Shown one piece after another: positions 24,331 to 36,528 of a stretch of 64,000 nt of DNA. The translations under genes and the position numbers were made by a program. A model generated the notes under the pieces. The model was not told the origin of the DNA, searched no databases, and worked only from the letters and a program-made list of their open reading frames with translations. How positions within the stretch are numbered: the first letter of the stretch is position 1; the number at the start of each line of letters is the position of its first letter. The stretch comes from Aristolochia californica. Its lineage: Eukaryota; Streptophyta; Magnoliopsida; Piperales; Aristolochiaceae. The stretch is from positions 27,416,295 through 27,480,294 of the forward strand of contig JARWKL010000001.1 of the NCBI GenBank assembly GCA_029961685.1. Direction: 5' to 3'.

Positions 24331-25227
24331 GTGTGGAGGAAATCTCTTTCTTATAAATTCCAGGCAATTAGGGTTGAACTACTAGAATTTCCCAAACTTG
24401 GACAACAAAACTTTTGTATTCATTTGTGGTGTGTGAATAAATTTTATTTACCTACATTTGTTATTGTTTTAAACTTTTTTCCGTACATGAACTCTAAAAT
24501 TTTCATTTTGTTGTGATCTATTTGCCTTTTTGGTTTACGAGATGAAGGGAGAGCAAAAACTCAATGTTTTGATTTATGAAAAAAGTGTACATCTAAAATG
24601 AAAATGCGCAGTGCACAAATGTAGAGCGAGATAATTCCAAAGCGTTTCAGAAATTTTTAGGGATTCTAAGGTCTTTTTAGTTCTTATATATCAGGTTTTC
24701 AATCGTCGGGAAAAAGGGGGAAGCAGGGATTTTTAACTGAGTGTTGACTACCAATCCATAAGTCATTTCTTAGGGTAAAATAGCCCGTTACGCATGATAC
24801 ATCACTTTACAATCATCTATGATCGTTGGGTCAACTTTTTGTAGATGGGCAAATTAATGGCTTGTTTGACTCGGGTAAATATCCCACCGCACGTTCACTT
24901 GAGAATTTAATGAACTTTTGTTATTCTCTTCAAAAGCTTTGGATCCATAGGTGATTTTTAACTGAGTGTTGTCTCCCAATCCATCAGTCATTTCTTAGGG
25001 TAATATAACCCGTTACGCATGATACATCACTTTACAATCATCTATGATCGTTGGGTCAACTTTTTGTAGATGGGCAAAATAATGGCTTGTTTGACTCGGG
25101 TAAATATCCCACCGCACGTTCACTTGAGAATTTAATGAACTTTTGTTATTCTCTTCAAAAGCTTTGGATCCATAGGTGATTTTCATCTTTAGCATGTTTA
25201 AAACATGCATATCCATTTTTAAAGCAT
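24331..25227 (+). repeat. Unit U37, class L with internal 225-bp duplication
   Basis: 897 bp, a normal L unit (about 672 bp) plus a second copy of its 3' portion. See the entry for 24731-25180. Confidence 0.95.
24731..25180 (+). repeat. 225-bp direct tandem duplication inside U37
   Basis: 24731-24955 (from TTTTAACTGAG to GGTGAT) is repeated at 24956-25180. The junction reads GGTGATTTTTAACTGAG. GGGATTTTTAAC at the source and GGTGATTTTCATC at the target share GATTTT, so microhomology can explain the join. The copies differ at about 6 of 225 positions and share rare variants GATACATC and AATGAACTTTTG. Confidence 0.96.
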
Positions 25228-25890
25228 GTGTGGAGGAAATATCTTTCTTATAAAATTCCAAGATGTTAGGGTTTAACTAGAGGAATTTCCAGATCTTGGA
25301 CAACAAAACTTTTGTGTTCATTTGTTGTGTGTGATTAAATTTTCTTTACTTACATTTGTTATTGTTTTACATTTTTTAACTCCAAAACCTTCATTTTGTT
25401 GTGATCTATTTGCCTTCTTGGTTTACGGGATGAAGCCAGAGCGAAAATTCAAAGTTTATTTTTAAGAAAAAAGAGTACATCGAAAATGGAAATGCACAAT
25501 GCACAAATGTAGAGACTGATAATTCCAAAGAGTTTCTATAATTTTTAGAGATTGTAAGCTCTTCTTAGTTTTTATATATCAAGTTTTGTAATCGTCGGGA
25601 AAAAGGGGGAGGCACGGATTTTTAACTAAGTCTTGACTCCCAATCCATAAGTCATTTCTTAGGGTAATATCGCCCATTACGCATGATAAATCACTTTACA
25701 TACATCTATGATCGTTGTGTCAGTTTTTTGTAGATGGGCAAAATAATGGCTTGTTTGACTCGGTTAATATCCCACCGCACGTTCAGTTGAGAATTTAATG
25801 AGTGTTTGTTATTCTCTTCAAAAGCATTGGATCCATAGGTGATTTGCATCTTTAACATGTTTGAAACATGCAAATCCATTTTTTAAGCAC
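25228..25890 (+). repeat. Unit U38, class S, T variant
   Basis: 663 bp. Marks are AAATATCTTTC, TTTAACTAGAGG, GTGATTAAATT, ACCTTCATTTTG, CATCGAAAATGG and CGTTGTGTCAG. Close to U27 and U18. Confidence 0.9.
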
Positions 25891-26563
25891 GTGTGGAGGA
25901 AATCTCTTTCTTGTAAAATTCCAAGCTGTTAGGGTTGAACTAGTGGAATTTCCCAAACTTGGACAACAAAACTTTTGTATTCATTTGAGGTGTGTGAATA
26001 AATTTTATTTACTTAGATTTGTTATTTTTTTAAATTTCTTTCCGTACATGAACTCTAAAATTTTCATTTTGTTGTGATCTATTTGCCTTTTTGGTTTACG
26101 GGATGAAGGGAGAACGAAAACTCAAATTTTTCTTTTAAGAAAAAAGAGTACATCGAGATTGGAAATGCACAATGCATAAATGTAGAGACAGATAGTTCCT
26201 AAGAGTTTTTGTAATATTTAAGGATTGTAAGCTCTTCTTAGTTTTTATATATCAGGTTTTGCAATCGTCGGGAAGAAGGGGGAAGCAGGGATTTTTAACT
26301 GAGTGTTGACTCCCAATCCATAAGTCATTTCTTAGGGTAATATAACCCGTTACGCATGATAAATCACTTTACAATCATCTATGTTCGTTGGGTCAGCTTT
26401 TTGTAGATGGGCAAAATAATGGCTTGTTTGACTCGGGTAAATATCCCACCGCACGTTAAGTTGAGAATTTAATCAGCGTTTGTTATTCTCTACAAAAGCT
26501 TTGGATCCATTGGTGATTTGCATCTTTAACATGTTTCAAACATGCAAATCCATTTTTTAGCAT
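25891..26563 (+). repeat. Unit U39, L/S/L mosaic
   Basis: 673 bp. L-type box (CCGTACATGAACTCT), then S-like TTTTAAGAAAAAAGAGTAC and GATTGTAAGCTC, then L-like GGGAAGC and GTGTTGAC. Confidence 0.88.
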
Positions 26564-27235
26564 GTGTGGAGGAAATCTCTTTCTTATAAAATTCCAAGCA
26601 GTTAGGGTTGAACTAGTGGAATTTCCCAAACTTGGACAACAAAACTTTTGTATTCATTTGTGCTGTGTGAATAAATTTTATTTACATACATTTTTTGTTG
26701 TTTTAAAATTTTTTCCGTACATGAACTCTAAACTTTTCATTTTGCTGTGATCTATTTGCCTTTTTTGTTTACGGGATGAAGGGAGAGCGAAAACTCATAG
26801 TTTTGATTTATGAAAATAGTGTACATCTAAAAAAAAATGCGCAGTGCACAAATATAGAGCGAGATAATTTCAAAGAGTTTCTGTAATTTTTAGGGATTCT
26901 ATGGTCTTTTTAGTTTTTATATATCAGGTTTTGCAATTGTCGGGAAAAAGGGGGAGCAGAGATTTTTAACTGAGTCTTGACTCCTAATCCATAAGATATT
27001 TCTAAGGGTAATATAGCCCGTTACATTTGATAAATCTATATACAATCATCTATGATCGTTGGGTCATCTTTTTGTAGATGGGCAAAATAATGGCTAGTTT
27101 GACTCGGGTAAATATCCCACCGCATGTTCACTTGAGAATTTAATCAGCGTTTGTTATTCATTTGAAAAGCTTTGGATCCATAGGTGATTTGCATTTTTAA
27201 CATGTTTCAAACATGCATATCCATTTTTAAAGCAT
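26564..27235 (+). repeat. Unit U40, class L
   Basis: 672 bp. Marks are CTAAAAAAAAATGCGC, AACTTTTCATTTTGC and the core variant GTTACATTTGATAAATC. Confidence 0.9.
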
Positions 27236-27897
27236 GTGTGGAGGAAATCAGTTTCTTATAAAATTCCAAGTTGTTAGGGTTGAACGAGTGGAATTTCCAA
27301 ACTTGGACAACAACACTGTTGTGTTCATTTGTCGTGTGTGAATAAATTTTCTTTACTTACTTTTGTTATTGTAGTACATTTTTTAACACCAAAATTTTCA
27401 TTTTGTTGTGATCTATTTGCCTTTTTGGTTTACGGAATGAAGGGAGAACGAAAACTCAAAGTTTGTTTTAAGAAAAAAGAGTACATCTAGAATGGAAATG
27501 CACAATGCACAAATGTAGAGACAAATAATTCAAAAGAGTTTCTGTAATTTTTAGGGATTGTAAGCTCTTTTTAATTTTTATATATCAGATTTTGCAATCG
27601 TCGGGAAAAAGGGGGAGGCAGGGATTTTCAACTAAGTATTGACTCCCAATCCATAAGTCATTTCTTAGAGTAATATAGCCCGTTACGCTTGATAAATCAC
27701 TTTACAATCATCCATGATCGTTGGGTCAACTTTTTGTAGATGGGCAAAATAATGGGTTGTTTGACTCGGGTAAATATCCCACCGCACGTTCACTTGAGAA
27801 TTTAATGAGCGTTTGTTATTCTCTTCAAAAGCTTTGGATCCATAGGTGATTTGCATCTTTAACATGTTTAAAACATGCAAATCCATTTTTTCAGCAT
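27236..27897 (+). repeat. Unit U41, class S
   Basis: 662 bp. Partner of U29 (CTGTTGTGTTCATTTGTCG, GTAGTACATTTTTTAAC, AGAACGAAAAC). Confidence 0.9.
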
Positions 27898-28562
27898 GTG
27901 TGCAGGAAATCTATTTCTTATAAAATTCCAAGCTGTTAGGGTTGAACTAGTGGAATTTCCCAAACTTTGACAACAAAACTTTTGTGTTCATTTGTGGTGT
28001 TTGAATAAATTTTCTTTACTTACATTTTTTATTGTTTGAAATTTTTTAACTCCAAAATTTTCATTTTGCTGTTACCTATTTGCCTTTTTGGTTTACGGGA
28101 TGAAGGGAGAGCGAAAACTCAAAGTTTTGTATCAAGAAAAAAGAGTACATCTAGAATGGAAATGCACAATGCACAAATGTAGAGAGAGATAATTCCAAAG
28201 AGTTTCTGTAATTTTTAGGGATTGTAAGCTCTTCTTTGTTTTTAAATATCAGGTTTTGCAATCGTCGGGAAAAATGTGGGAAGCAGGGATTTTTAACTGA
28301 GTCTTGACTCCCAATCCATAAATCATTTCTTATGGTAATATTGTCCATTAAGCATGATGAATCACTTTACAATCATCTATGATCGTTGGGTCAGCTTTTT
28401 GTAGATGGGACGAATAATGGCTAGTTTGACTCGGGTAAAAAACCCACCGCACGTTCACTTGAGAATTTAATGAGCATTTGTTATTGTCTTCAAAAGCTTT
28501 GGATCAATAGGTGATTTGAATCTTTTACATGGTTCAAACATGCAAATCCATTTATTAAGCAT
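27898..28562 (+). repeat. Unit U42, class S
   Basis: 665 bp. GTGTGCAGGAAATCTATTTC, GTATCAAGAAAAAAG and GGGACGAATAATGG relate it to U30 and U45. Confidence 0.9.
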
Positions 28563-29236
28563 GTGTGGAGAAAATCTCTTTCTTATAAAATTCCAAGCTG
28601 TTAAGGTTGAACTAGTGGAATTTCCCAAACATGGACAACAAAACTTTTGTATTCATTTGTGGTGAGTGAATAAATTTTCTTTACTTACATTTTTTATTGT
28701 TTTAAATTTTTTTCTATACATGAACTCTAAAACTTTCATTTTGTTGTGATCTATTTGCCTTTTTGGTTTACGGGATGAAGGGAGAGCGAAAACTCAAAGT
28801 TTTGATTTATGAAAAAAGTGTACATCTATAATGAAAATGAACATTGCACAAATGTAGAGCGAGATAATTCCAAAGAGTTTCTGTATTTTTTAGGGATTGT
28901 AAGGTCTTTTTAGTTTTTATATATCAGGTTTTCCAATCATCGGGCAAAAGAGGGCAGCTGGGATTTTTAACTGAGTGTTGACTCCCAATCCATAAGTCAT
29001 TTCTTAGGCTAATATTGCCAGTTACGCATGATAAATCACTTTCCAATCATCTATGATCGTTGGGTTAGCTTTTTGTAGATGGGCCAAATAATGGCTAGTT
29101 TGACTCGGGTAAAAATCCCCCTGCACGTTCACTTGAGAATTTAATGAGCGTTTTTTATTCTCTTCAAAAGGTTTGGATCAATAGGTGATTTGCATCTTTA
29201 ACATGTTTCAAACATGCAAATCCATTTTTTAAGCAT
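28563..29236 (+). repeat. Unit U43, class L
   Basis: 674 bp. GGTGAGTGAATAAATT, ATGAACATTGCAC and GTTTGGATCAATAGG make it a near neighbour copy of U44. Confidence 0.9.
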
Positions 29237-29908
29237 GTGTGGAGGAAATCTCTTTCTTATAAAATTCCAAACTGTTAGGGTTGAACTAGTGGAATTTCCC
29301 AAACTTGGACAACAAAACTTTTGTATTCATTTGTAGTGAGTGAATAAATTTTCTTTAATTACATTTGTTATTGTTTTAATTTTTTTTCTGTACATGAACT
29401 CTAAAAGTTTCATTTTGTTGTGATCTATTTGCCTTTTTGGTTTACGGGATGAAGCGAGAGCGAAAACTCAAAGTTTTGATTTATAAAAAAAGTGTACAAC
29501 TAAAATGAAAATGAACATTGCACAAATGTAGAGCGAGAAAATTCCAAAGAGTTTCTGTAATTTTTAGGGATTCTAACGTGTTTTTAGTTTTTATATATCA
29601 GGTTTTGCAATCGTCGAGAAAATGGGGGCAACAGGGATTTTTAACTGAGTGTTGACTCCCAATCCATAAGTCATTTCTAAGGGTAATAGAGCATGTTACG
29701 CATGGTAAATAACTTTACAATCATCTATGATCGTTGGGCAGCTTTTTGTAGATAGGAAAATAATTTCTTGTTTGACTCGGGTAAATATCCCACCGCACGT
29801 TCACTTGAGAATATAATGAGCTTTTGTTATTCTCTTCAAAACCTTTGGATCCAAAGGTGATTTGCATCTTTAACCTGTTTAAAACATGCAAATCCATTTT
29901 TTAAGCAT
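29237..29908 (+). repeat. Unit U44, class L
   Basis: 672 bp. Partner of U43 (AGTGAGTGAATAAATT, ATGAACATTGCAC). The core is damaged at GTTGGGCAGC and GATAGGAAAATAATTTC. Confidence 0.9.
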
Positions 29909-30572
29909 GTGTGCAGGAAATCTATTTCTTATAAAATTCCAAGCTGTTAGGGTTGAACTAGTGGAATTTCCCAAACTTGGACAACAAAACTTTTGTGTTC
30001 ATTTGTGGTGTGTGAATAAATTTTATTTACTTACATTTGTTATTGTTTTAAATTTTTTAACTCCAAAATTTTCTTTTTGTTGTGATCTATTCGCCTTTTT
30101 GGTTTACGGGATGAAGGGAGAGCGAAAGCTCAAAGTTTTGTATTAAGAAAAAAGAGTACATCTGGAATGGAAATGCACAATGCCCAAATGTAGAGAGAGA
30201 TAATTCCAAAGAGTTTCTGTAATTTTTAGGGATTGTAAGCTCTTCTTAGTTTTTAAATATCAGGTTTTGCAATCGTCGAGAAAAAGGGGGAGGCAAGGAT
30301 TTTTAAATGAGTCTCAACTCCCAATCTATCAGTCATTTCTTAGGGTATTATTGCCCGTTACGAATGATAAATCTGTTTACAGTCATCGATGATCGTTGGG
30401 TCAGCTTTTTGTTGATGGGACGAATAATGGCTTGTTTGACTCGGGTAAATATCCCACCGCACGTTCACTTTAGAATTTAATGAGCGTTTGTTATTCTCTT
30501 CAAATGCTTTGGATCCATAGGTGATTTGCATCTTTAACATGTTTCAAACATGCAAATCCATTTTTTAAGCAT
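29909..30572 (+). repeat. Unit U45, class S
   Basis: 664 bp. Partner of U30 (GTGTGCAGGAAATCTATTTC, GTATTAAG, CTCAACTCCCAATCTATCAG, GGGACGAATAATGG). Confidence 0.9.
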
Positions 30573-31247
30573 GTGTGGAGGAAATCTCTTTCTTATAAAA
30601 TTCCAAGCTGTTAGGGTTGAACTTGTGGAATTTCCCAAACTTGGACAACAAAACTTTTGTATTCATTTGTGGTGTGTGAATAAATTTTCTTTACTTACAT
30701 TTGTTATTGTTTTAATTTTTTTTTTTGTAGATGAACTCTAAAATTTTCATTTTGTTGTGATCTTTTTGCCTTTTTGGTTTACGGGATGAAGGGAGAGCGA
30801 AAACTCAAAGTTTTGATTTCTGAAAAAAGTGTACTTCTAAAATGAAAATGCACATTGCACAAATGTAGAGCGAGATAATTCCAAAGAGTTTTTGTAATTT
30901 TTAGGGATTCTAAGGTCCTTTTAGTTTTTACATATCAGGTTTTGCAATCGTCGGGAAAAAGGGGGATGCAGGGATTTTTAACTGAGTGTTGGCTCCCAAT
31001 CCATATGTCATTTCTTTGGGTAATATAACCTGTTACGCATGATAAATCACTTTAAAATCATCTATGATCGTTGGGTCAGCTTTTTGTAGATGGGCAAAAT
31101 TATAGCTTGTTTGACTCGGGTAAATATCCCACCGAACATTCCCTTGAGAATTTAATGAGCGTTTCTTATTGCCTTCAGAAGCTTTGGATCCATAGGTGAT
31201 TTGCATCTTTAACATGTTTGAAACATGCATATCAATTTTTAAAGCAT
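30573..31247 (+). repeat. Unit U46, class L, W variant with U-type end
   Basis: 675 bp. It starts like U31 (GTAGATGAACTCT, GATTTCTGAAAAAAG) and ends like U34 and U53 (GCAAAATTATAGC, GCCTTCAGAAGC). Confidence 0.9.
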
Positions 31248-31909
31248 GTGTGGAGGAAATCTATTTCTAATAAAATTCCATGCTGTTAGGGTTGAACTAG
31301 TGGAATTTCCTAAACATGGACATCAAAACTTTTGTGTTCATTTGTGGTGTGTGAATAAATTTTCTTTACTTACATTTTTTATTGTTTTAAATTTTTTAAC
31401 TCCAAAATTTTTATTTGGTTGTGATCTACTTGCCTTTTTGGTTTACGGGATGAAGGGAGAGCGCAACTCATAGTTTTGTTTTAAGAAAAAATATTACATC
31501 TAGAATGGAAATGCACAATGCACAAATGAAGAGAGAGATAATTCAAAAGAGTTTCTGTAATTTTAAGCGATTGTAAGCTCTTCTTAGTTTTTATATATCA
31601 GGTTTTGCAATCGTCGGGAAAATAGGGCAGGCAGTGATTTTTAACTGAGTGTTGACTCCCAATCCATAAGTCATTTCTTAGGGTAATATAGCCCGTTACG
31701 CATGATAAATCACTTTACAATCATCTATGATCGTTGGGTCAATTTTTTGTAGATGGGCAAAATAATGGCTTGTATGACTCCGGTAAATATCCTACCGCAC
31801 GTTCACTTGAGAATTTAATGAGCGTTTGTTGTTCTCTTCAAAAGCTTTGGATCCATAGGTGATTTGCATCCTTAACTTGTTTAAAGCATCCATATCCATT
31901 TTAAAGCAT
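31248..31909 (+). repeat. Unit U47, class S, X variant
   Basis: 662 bp. Marks are CATGGACATCAAAAC, TTTATTTGGTTGTG, CTACTTGCC and GCGCAACTCATAG. Homologues are U54, U58 and U62. Confidence 0.92.
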
Positions 31910-32567
31910 GTGTGGAGGAAATCTCTTTCTTATAAAATTCCAAGCTGTTAGGGTTGAACTAGTGGAATTTCCAAAACTTGGGCAACAAAACTTTTGTATT
32001 CATTTGTGGTGTGTGAATAAATTTTATTTACTTACATTTGTTATTGTTTTAAATATTTTAAATCCAAAATTTTCATTTTGTTGTGATCTATTTGGCTTTT
32101 TGGTGTACGGGATGAAGGGAGAGCAAAAACTCAAAGTTTTGTTTTAAAAAAAAAAGAGTACATCTAGAATGGAAATGCACAATGCACAAATGTAGAGAGA
32201 GATAATTCCAATGAGTTTCTGTAATTTTTAGGGATTGTAAGCTCTTCTTAGTTTTTAAATATCAGGTTTTGCAATCATCGAGGAAAAGGGGGAGGCATGG
32301 ATTTTTAACTGAGTATTAACTCCCAATCTATCAGTCATTTCTTAGGTTATTATTGCCCATTACGCATGATAAATCACTTTACAGTCATTGATGATCTTTG
32401 GGTTAGCGTTTTTTAGATGGGACGAATAATGGATTGTTTGACTCGGGTAAATATCCCACCGCACATTCACTTGAGAATTTAATGAGCATTTGTATCAAAA
32501 GCTTTGGATCCATAGGTGATTTGCATCTTTAACATGTTTAAAACATGCAAATCCATTTTTTAAGCAT
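31910..32567 (+). repeat. Unit U48, class S, Y variant, 7 bp short
   Basis: 658 bp. Marks are GTATTAACTCCCAATCTATC and GGGACGAATAATGG. The TTATTCTCTTC region is reduced near 32490. Homologue is U55. Confidence 0.92.
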
Positions 32568-33231
32568 GTGTGGAGGAAATCTCTTTTTTATAAAATTTCA
32601 AGCTGTTAGGGTTGAACTAGTGGAATTTCCCAAACTTGGACAACAAAATTTTTGTGTTCATTTGTCGTATGTGAATAAATTTTCTTTACTTACATTTTTT
32701 ATTGTTTTAAATTTTTTAACTCCACAACTTTCATTTTGTTGTGATCAATTTGCCTTTTTGGTTTACGGGATGAAGGGAGAGCGAAAACTCAAAGTATTGT
32801 TTTAAGGAAAAAGAGTACCTCTAGAATGGAAATGCACAATGCACAAATGTAGAGAGAGATAATTCCTAAGATTTTCTATAATTTTTAGGGATTGTAAGCT
32901 CTTCTTAGTTTTTATATATCAGGTTTTGCAATCGTCGGGAAAAAGGGGGTGGCAGGGACTTTTAACTGAGTCTTCACTCCCAATCCATAAGTCATTTCTT
33001 ATGATAATATTGCCCATTATGCATGATAAATCACTTTACAATCATCTACGATCGTTGGGTCAGCTTTTTGTAGATGGGCAAAATAATGGCTTGTTTGACT
33101 CGGGTAAATATCCCACCGCACATTCCCTGGAAAATTTAATGAGCGTATGTTATTCCCTTCAAAAGCTTTGGATCCATAGATTATTTGCATCTTTAACATG
33201 TTTCAAACATGCAAATCCATTTTTCAAGCAT
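32568..33231 (+). repeat. Unit U49, class S, Z variant
   Basis: 664 bp. Marks are CTCCACAACTTTC, GTACCTCTAG and AAGATTTTCTATAAT. Homologues are U57 and U60. Confidence 0.92.
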
Positions 33232-33905
33232 GTGTGGAGGAAATCTCTTTCTTGTAAAATTCCAAGCTGTTAGGGTTGAACTTGTTGAATTTCCCAAACT
33301 TGGAAAACAAACTTTTGTATTCATTTGTGGTGTGTGAATAAATTTAATTTACTTACATTTGTTATTTTTTTAAATTTTTTTTTGTAGATGAACTCTAAAA
33401 TTTTCTTTTTGTAGTGATCTATTTGCCTTTTTGGGTTTACGGGATGAAGGGAGAGCGAAAACTCAAAGTTTTGATTTCTGAAAAAAAGTGTACATCTAAA
33501 ATGAAAATGGACATTGCACAAATGTAGAGCGAGATAATTCCAAAGAGTTTCTGTAATTTTTAGGGATTGTAAGCTCTTCTTAGTTTTTACATATCAGGTT
33601 TTGCTATCGTCGGGAAAAAGGGGGAAGCAAGGATTTTTAACTGAGTGTTGACTCCCAATCCATAAGTCATTTCTTAGGGTAATATAGCCTGTTACGCATG
33701 ATAAATCACTTTACAATCATCTATGATAGTTAGGCAGCTTTTTGTAGAAGGGCAAAATAATGGCTTGTTTGACTCGGGTAAATATCTCACCGCTTGTTCA
33801 CCTGAGAATTTAATGAGCATTTGTGATTCTCTTCAAAAGCTTTGGATCCATAGGTGATTTGCATCTTTAACTTGTTTCAAACATGCAAATCCATTTTTTA
33901 AGCAT
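33232..33905 (+). repeat. Unit U50, class L, W variant
   Basis: 674 bp. Marks are GTAGATGAACTCT, GATTTCTGAAAAAAAG, GTAGAAGGGC and CCGCTTGTTC, as in U32. Confidence 0.9.
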
Positions 33906-34578
33906 GTGTGGAGGAAATCTCTTTCTTATAAAATTCCAAGCACCAAGGGTTGAACTAGTGGAATTTGCCAAACTTGGACAACAAAACTTTTATATTCATT
34001 TGTGGTGTGTGAATAAATCTTTTTCTCTAACATTTTTTATTGTTTTAAATTTTTTTCCGTACATGAACTCTAAAATTTCGTTTTGTGGTGATCTATTTGC
34101 CTTTTTGGTTTAGGGGATGAAGGGAGAACGAAAGCTCAAGGTTTTTATTTATGAAAAAAGTGTACATCTAAAATGAAAATGAACATTGCACAAATGTAGA
34201 GCGAGATAATTCCAAAGAGTTTCTGTAATTTTTAGGTATTCTAAGGTCTTTTTAGTTTTTATATATCAGGTTTTCCAATCGTCGGGAAAAAGGGGGAAGC
34301 AAGGATTTTTGACTGAGTGTTGACTCCCAATCCATAAGTCATTTCTTAGGGTAATATCGCCCGTTACGCATGATAAATCACTTTACAATCATCTATGATC
34401 GTTGGGTCAGCTTTTTGTAGATGGGACGAATAATGGCTTGTTTGACTCGAGTAAATATCCCACCGCACGTTCACTTGAGAATTTAATGAGCGTTTTTTAT
34501 TCTCTTCAAAAGCTTTGGATCCAGAGGTGATTTGCACCCTTAACTTGTTTAAAACATCCATATCCATTTTTAAAGCAT
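33906..34578 (+). repeat. Unit U51, class L, V variant
   Basis: 673 bp. Marks are CTTTTATATTC, AATAAATCTTTTTCTC and GAAAGCTCAAGG. Homologues are U56, U59 and the 5' half of U61. Confidence 0.92.
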
Positions 34579-35241
34579 GTGTGGAGGAAATCTCTTTCTT
34601 ATAAAATTCCAAGCTGTTAGGGTTGAACTAGTGGAATTTCCCAAACTTGGACAACAAAACTTTTGTGTTCATTTGTGGTGTGTGAATAAATTTTATTTAC
34701 CTACATTTGTTATTGTTTTAAATTTTTTAACACCAAAATTTTCACTTTTTGTGATCTATTTGCCTTTTTGGTTTACCGGATGAAGGGAGAACAAAAACTC
34801 AAAGTTTAGTTTTAAGAAAAAAGAGTACATCTAGAATGGAAATGCACAATGCAAAAATGTAGTGTGAGATAATTCCAAATATTTTCTGTAATTATTAGGG
34901 ATTGTAAGCTCTTCTTAGTTTTTATATATCAGGTTTTGCGATCGTCGGGAAAATGGGGGAGGCAGTGATTTTTAACTGAGTCTTCACTCCCAATCCATAA
35001 GTCATTTATTAGGGTAATATCGCCCATTACGCATGGTAAATCACTTTACAATCATCTATGATCGGTGGGTCAGCTTTTTGTAGATGGGCAAAATAATGGC
35101 TTGTTTGACTCGGGTAAATATGCCACCGCACATTCACTGGAAAATTTAATGAGCGTATGTTATTCTCTTGAAAAGCTTTGGATCCGTAGATTATTTGCAT
35201 CTTTAACATGTTTCAAACATACAAATCCATTTTTTAAGCAT
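34579..35241 (+). repeat. Unit U52, class S
   Basis: 663 bp. Marks are AACACCAAAATTTTCAC, GAACAAAAACTC and GTAGTGTGAG; it ends with GTAGATTATTTGC. Confidence 0.9.
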
Positions 35242-35914
35242 GTGTGGAGGAAATCTCTTTCTTATAAAATTTCAAGCTGTTAGGGTTGAACTTGAAGAAT
35301 TTCCCAAACTTGGACACAAAAATTTTGTATTCATTTGTGGTGTGTGAATAAATTTTCTTTACTTATATTTATTATTGTTTTATATTTTTTTTTGTACATG
35401 AAATCTAAAATTTTCATTTTGTTGTGATCTATTTGCCTTTTTGGTTCACGGGATTAAGGGAGAGCAAAAACTCAAAGTTTTGATTTACGAAAAAAGTGTA
35501 CATCTAAAATGAAAATGCACGGTGCACAAATGTAGAGCGAAATAATTCCAAAGAGTTTCTGAAATTTTTAGGGATTCAATGGTCTTTTTAGTTTTTATAT
35601 ATCAGGTTTTGCAATCATCGGGAAAAAGGGGGAAGCAGGGATTTTTAACTGAGTGTTGACTCCCAATCCATAAGTCATTTCTTAGGGTAATATAACCCGT
35701 TACGCATGATAAATCACTTTACAATCATCTATGATCGTTGGGTCAGCTTTTTGTAGATGGGCAAAATTATGGCTTGTTTGACTAGGGTAAATATCCCACA
35801 GCACGTTCACTTGAGAATTTAATGAGCGTTTGTTATTCCCTTCAGAAGCTTTGGATCCATAGGTGATTTCCATCTTTAACATGTTTAAAACATGCATATC
35901 AATTTTTAAAGCAT
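35242..35914 (+). repeat. Unit U53, class L, U variant
   Basis: 673 bp. Marks are TTGTACATGAAATCT, GGTTCACGGGATTAAGGG, GCACGGTGCAC, AGCGAAATAAT and CCCTTCAGAAGC. Matches U34, some 13 kb upstream. Confidence 0.92.
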
Positions 35915-36528
35915 GTGTGGAGGAAATCTATTTCTTATAAAATTCCAAGCTGTTAGGGTTGAACTAGTGGAATTTCCCAAACATGGACATCAAAACTTTT
36001 GTGTTCATTTGTGGTGTGTGAATAAATTTTCTTTACTTACATTTTTTATTGTTTTAAATTTTTTAACTCCAAAATTTTTATTTGGTTGTGAGCTACTTGC
36101 CTTTTTTGTTTACGTGATGAAGGGAGAGCGCAACTCATAGTTTTATTTTAAGGAAAAAGATTACATCTAGAACGGAAATGCACAATGCAGAAATGAAGAG
36201 AAAGATAATTCAAAAGAGTTTCTGTAATTTTTAGCGATTGTAAGCTCTCTTTAGTTTTTATATATCAGGTTTTGCAATCGTCGGGAAAATGGGGAGGCAG
36301 TGATTTTTAACTGAGTCTACATGATAAATCACTTTACAATCATCTATGATCGTTGGGTCAATTTTTTGTAGATGGGCAAAATAATGGCTTGTATGACTCG
36401 GGTAAATATCCCACCGCTCGTTCACTTGAGAATTAAATGAGCGTTTGTTTTTCTCATCAAAAGCTTTGGATCCATAGGTGATTTGCATCCTTAACTTGTT
36501 TAAAATGTCCATATCCATTTTAAAGCAT
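35915..36528 (+). repeat. Unit U54, class S, X variant, 47-bp deletion
   Basis: 614 bp. X marks (GACATCAAAAC, GCGCAACTCATAG). The segment between GAGTCT and ACATGATAAATC is missing. Confidence 0.93.
36311..36326 (+). other. 47-bp deletion junction in U54
   Basis: GAGTCT is joined directly to ACATGAT at about 36318/36319. X homologues U47, U58 and U62 keep the intervening TGACTCCC to CGTTAC segment. Confidence 0.92.

Larger units (their letters stand above)
28563..29908 (+). repeat. Neighbouring duplicate pair U43-U44
   Basis: Both carry GTGAGTGAATAAATT, ATGAACATTGCAC and TTTGGATCAATAGG. U45 returns to an S type. Confidence 0.82.

Noticed and set aside
24956..25180. Insertion of foreign DNA in U37
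   Set aside because: The extra 225 bp is a direct copy of the preceding 225 bp, not foreign sequence.
32926..33273. Longest open frame, 115 codons on the + strand
   Set aside because: It spans the U49/U50 unit boundary in satellite sequence; the matching frame in other units is closed by stops. No domain is recognisable.
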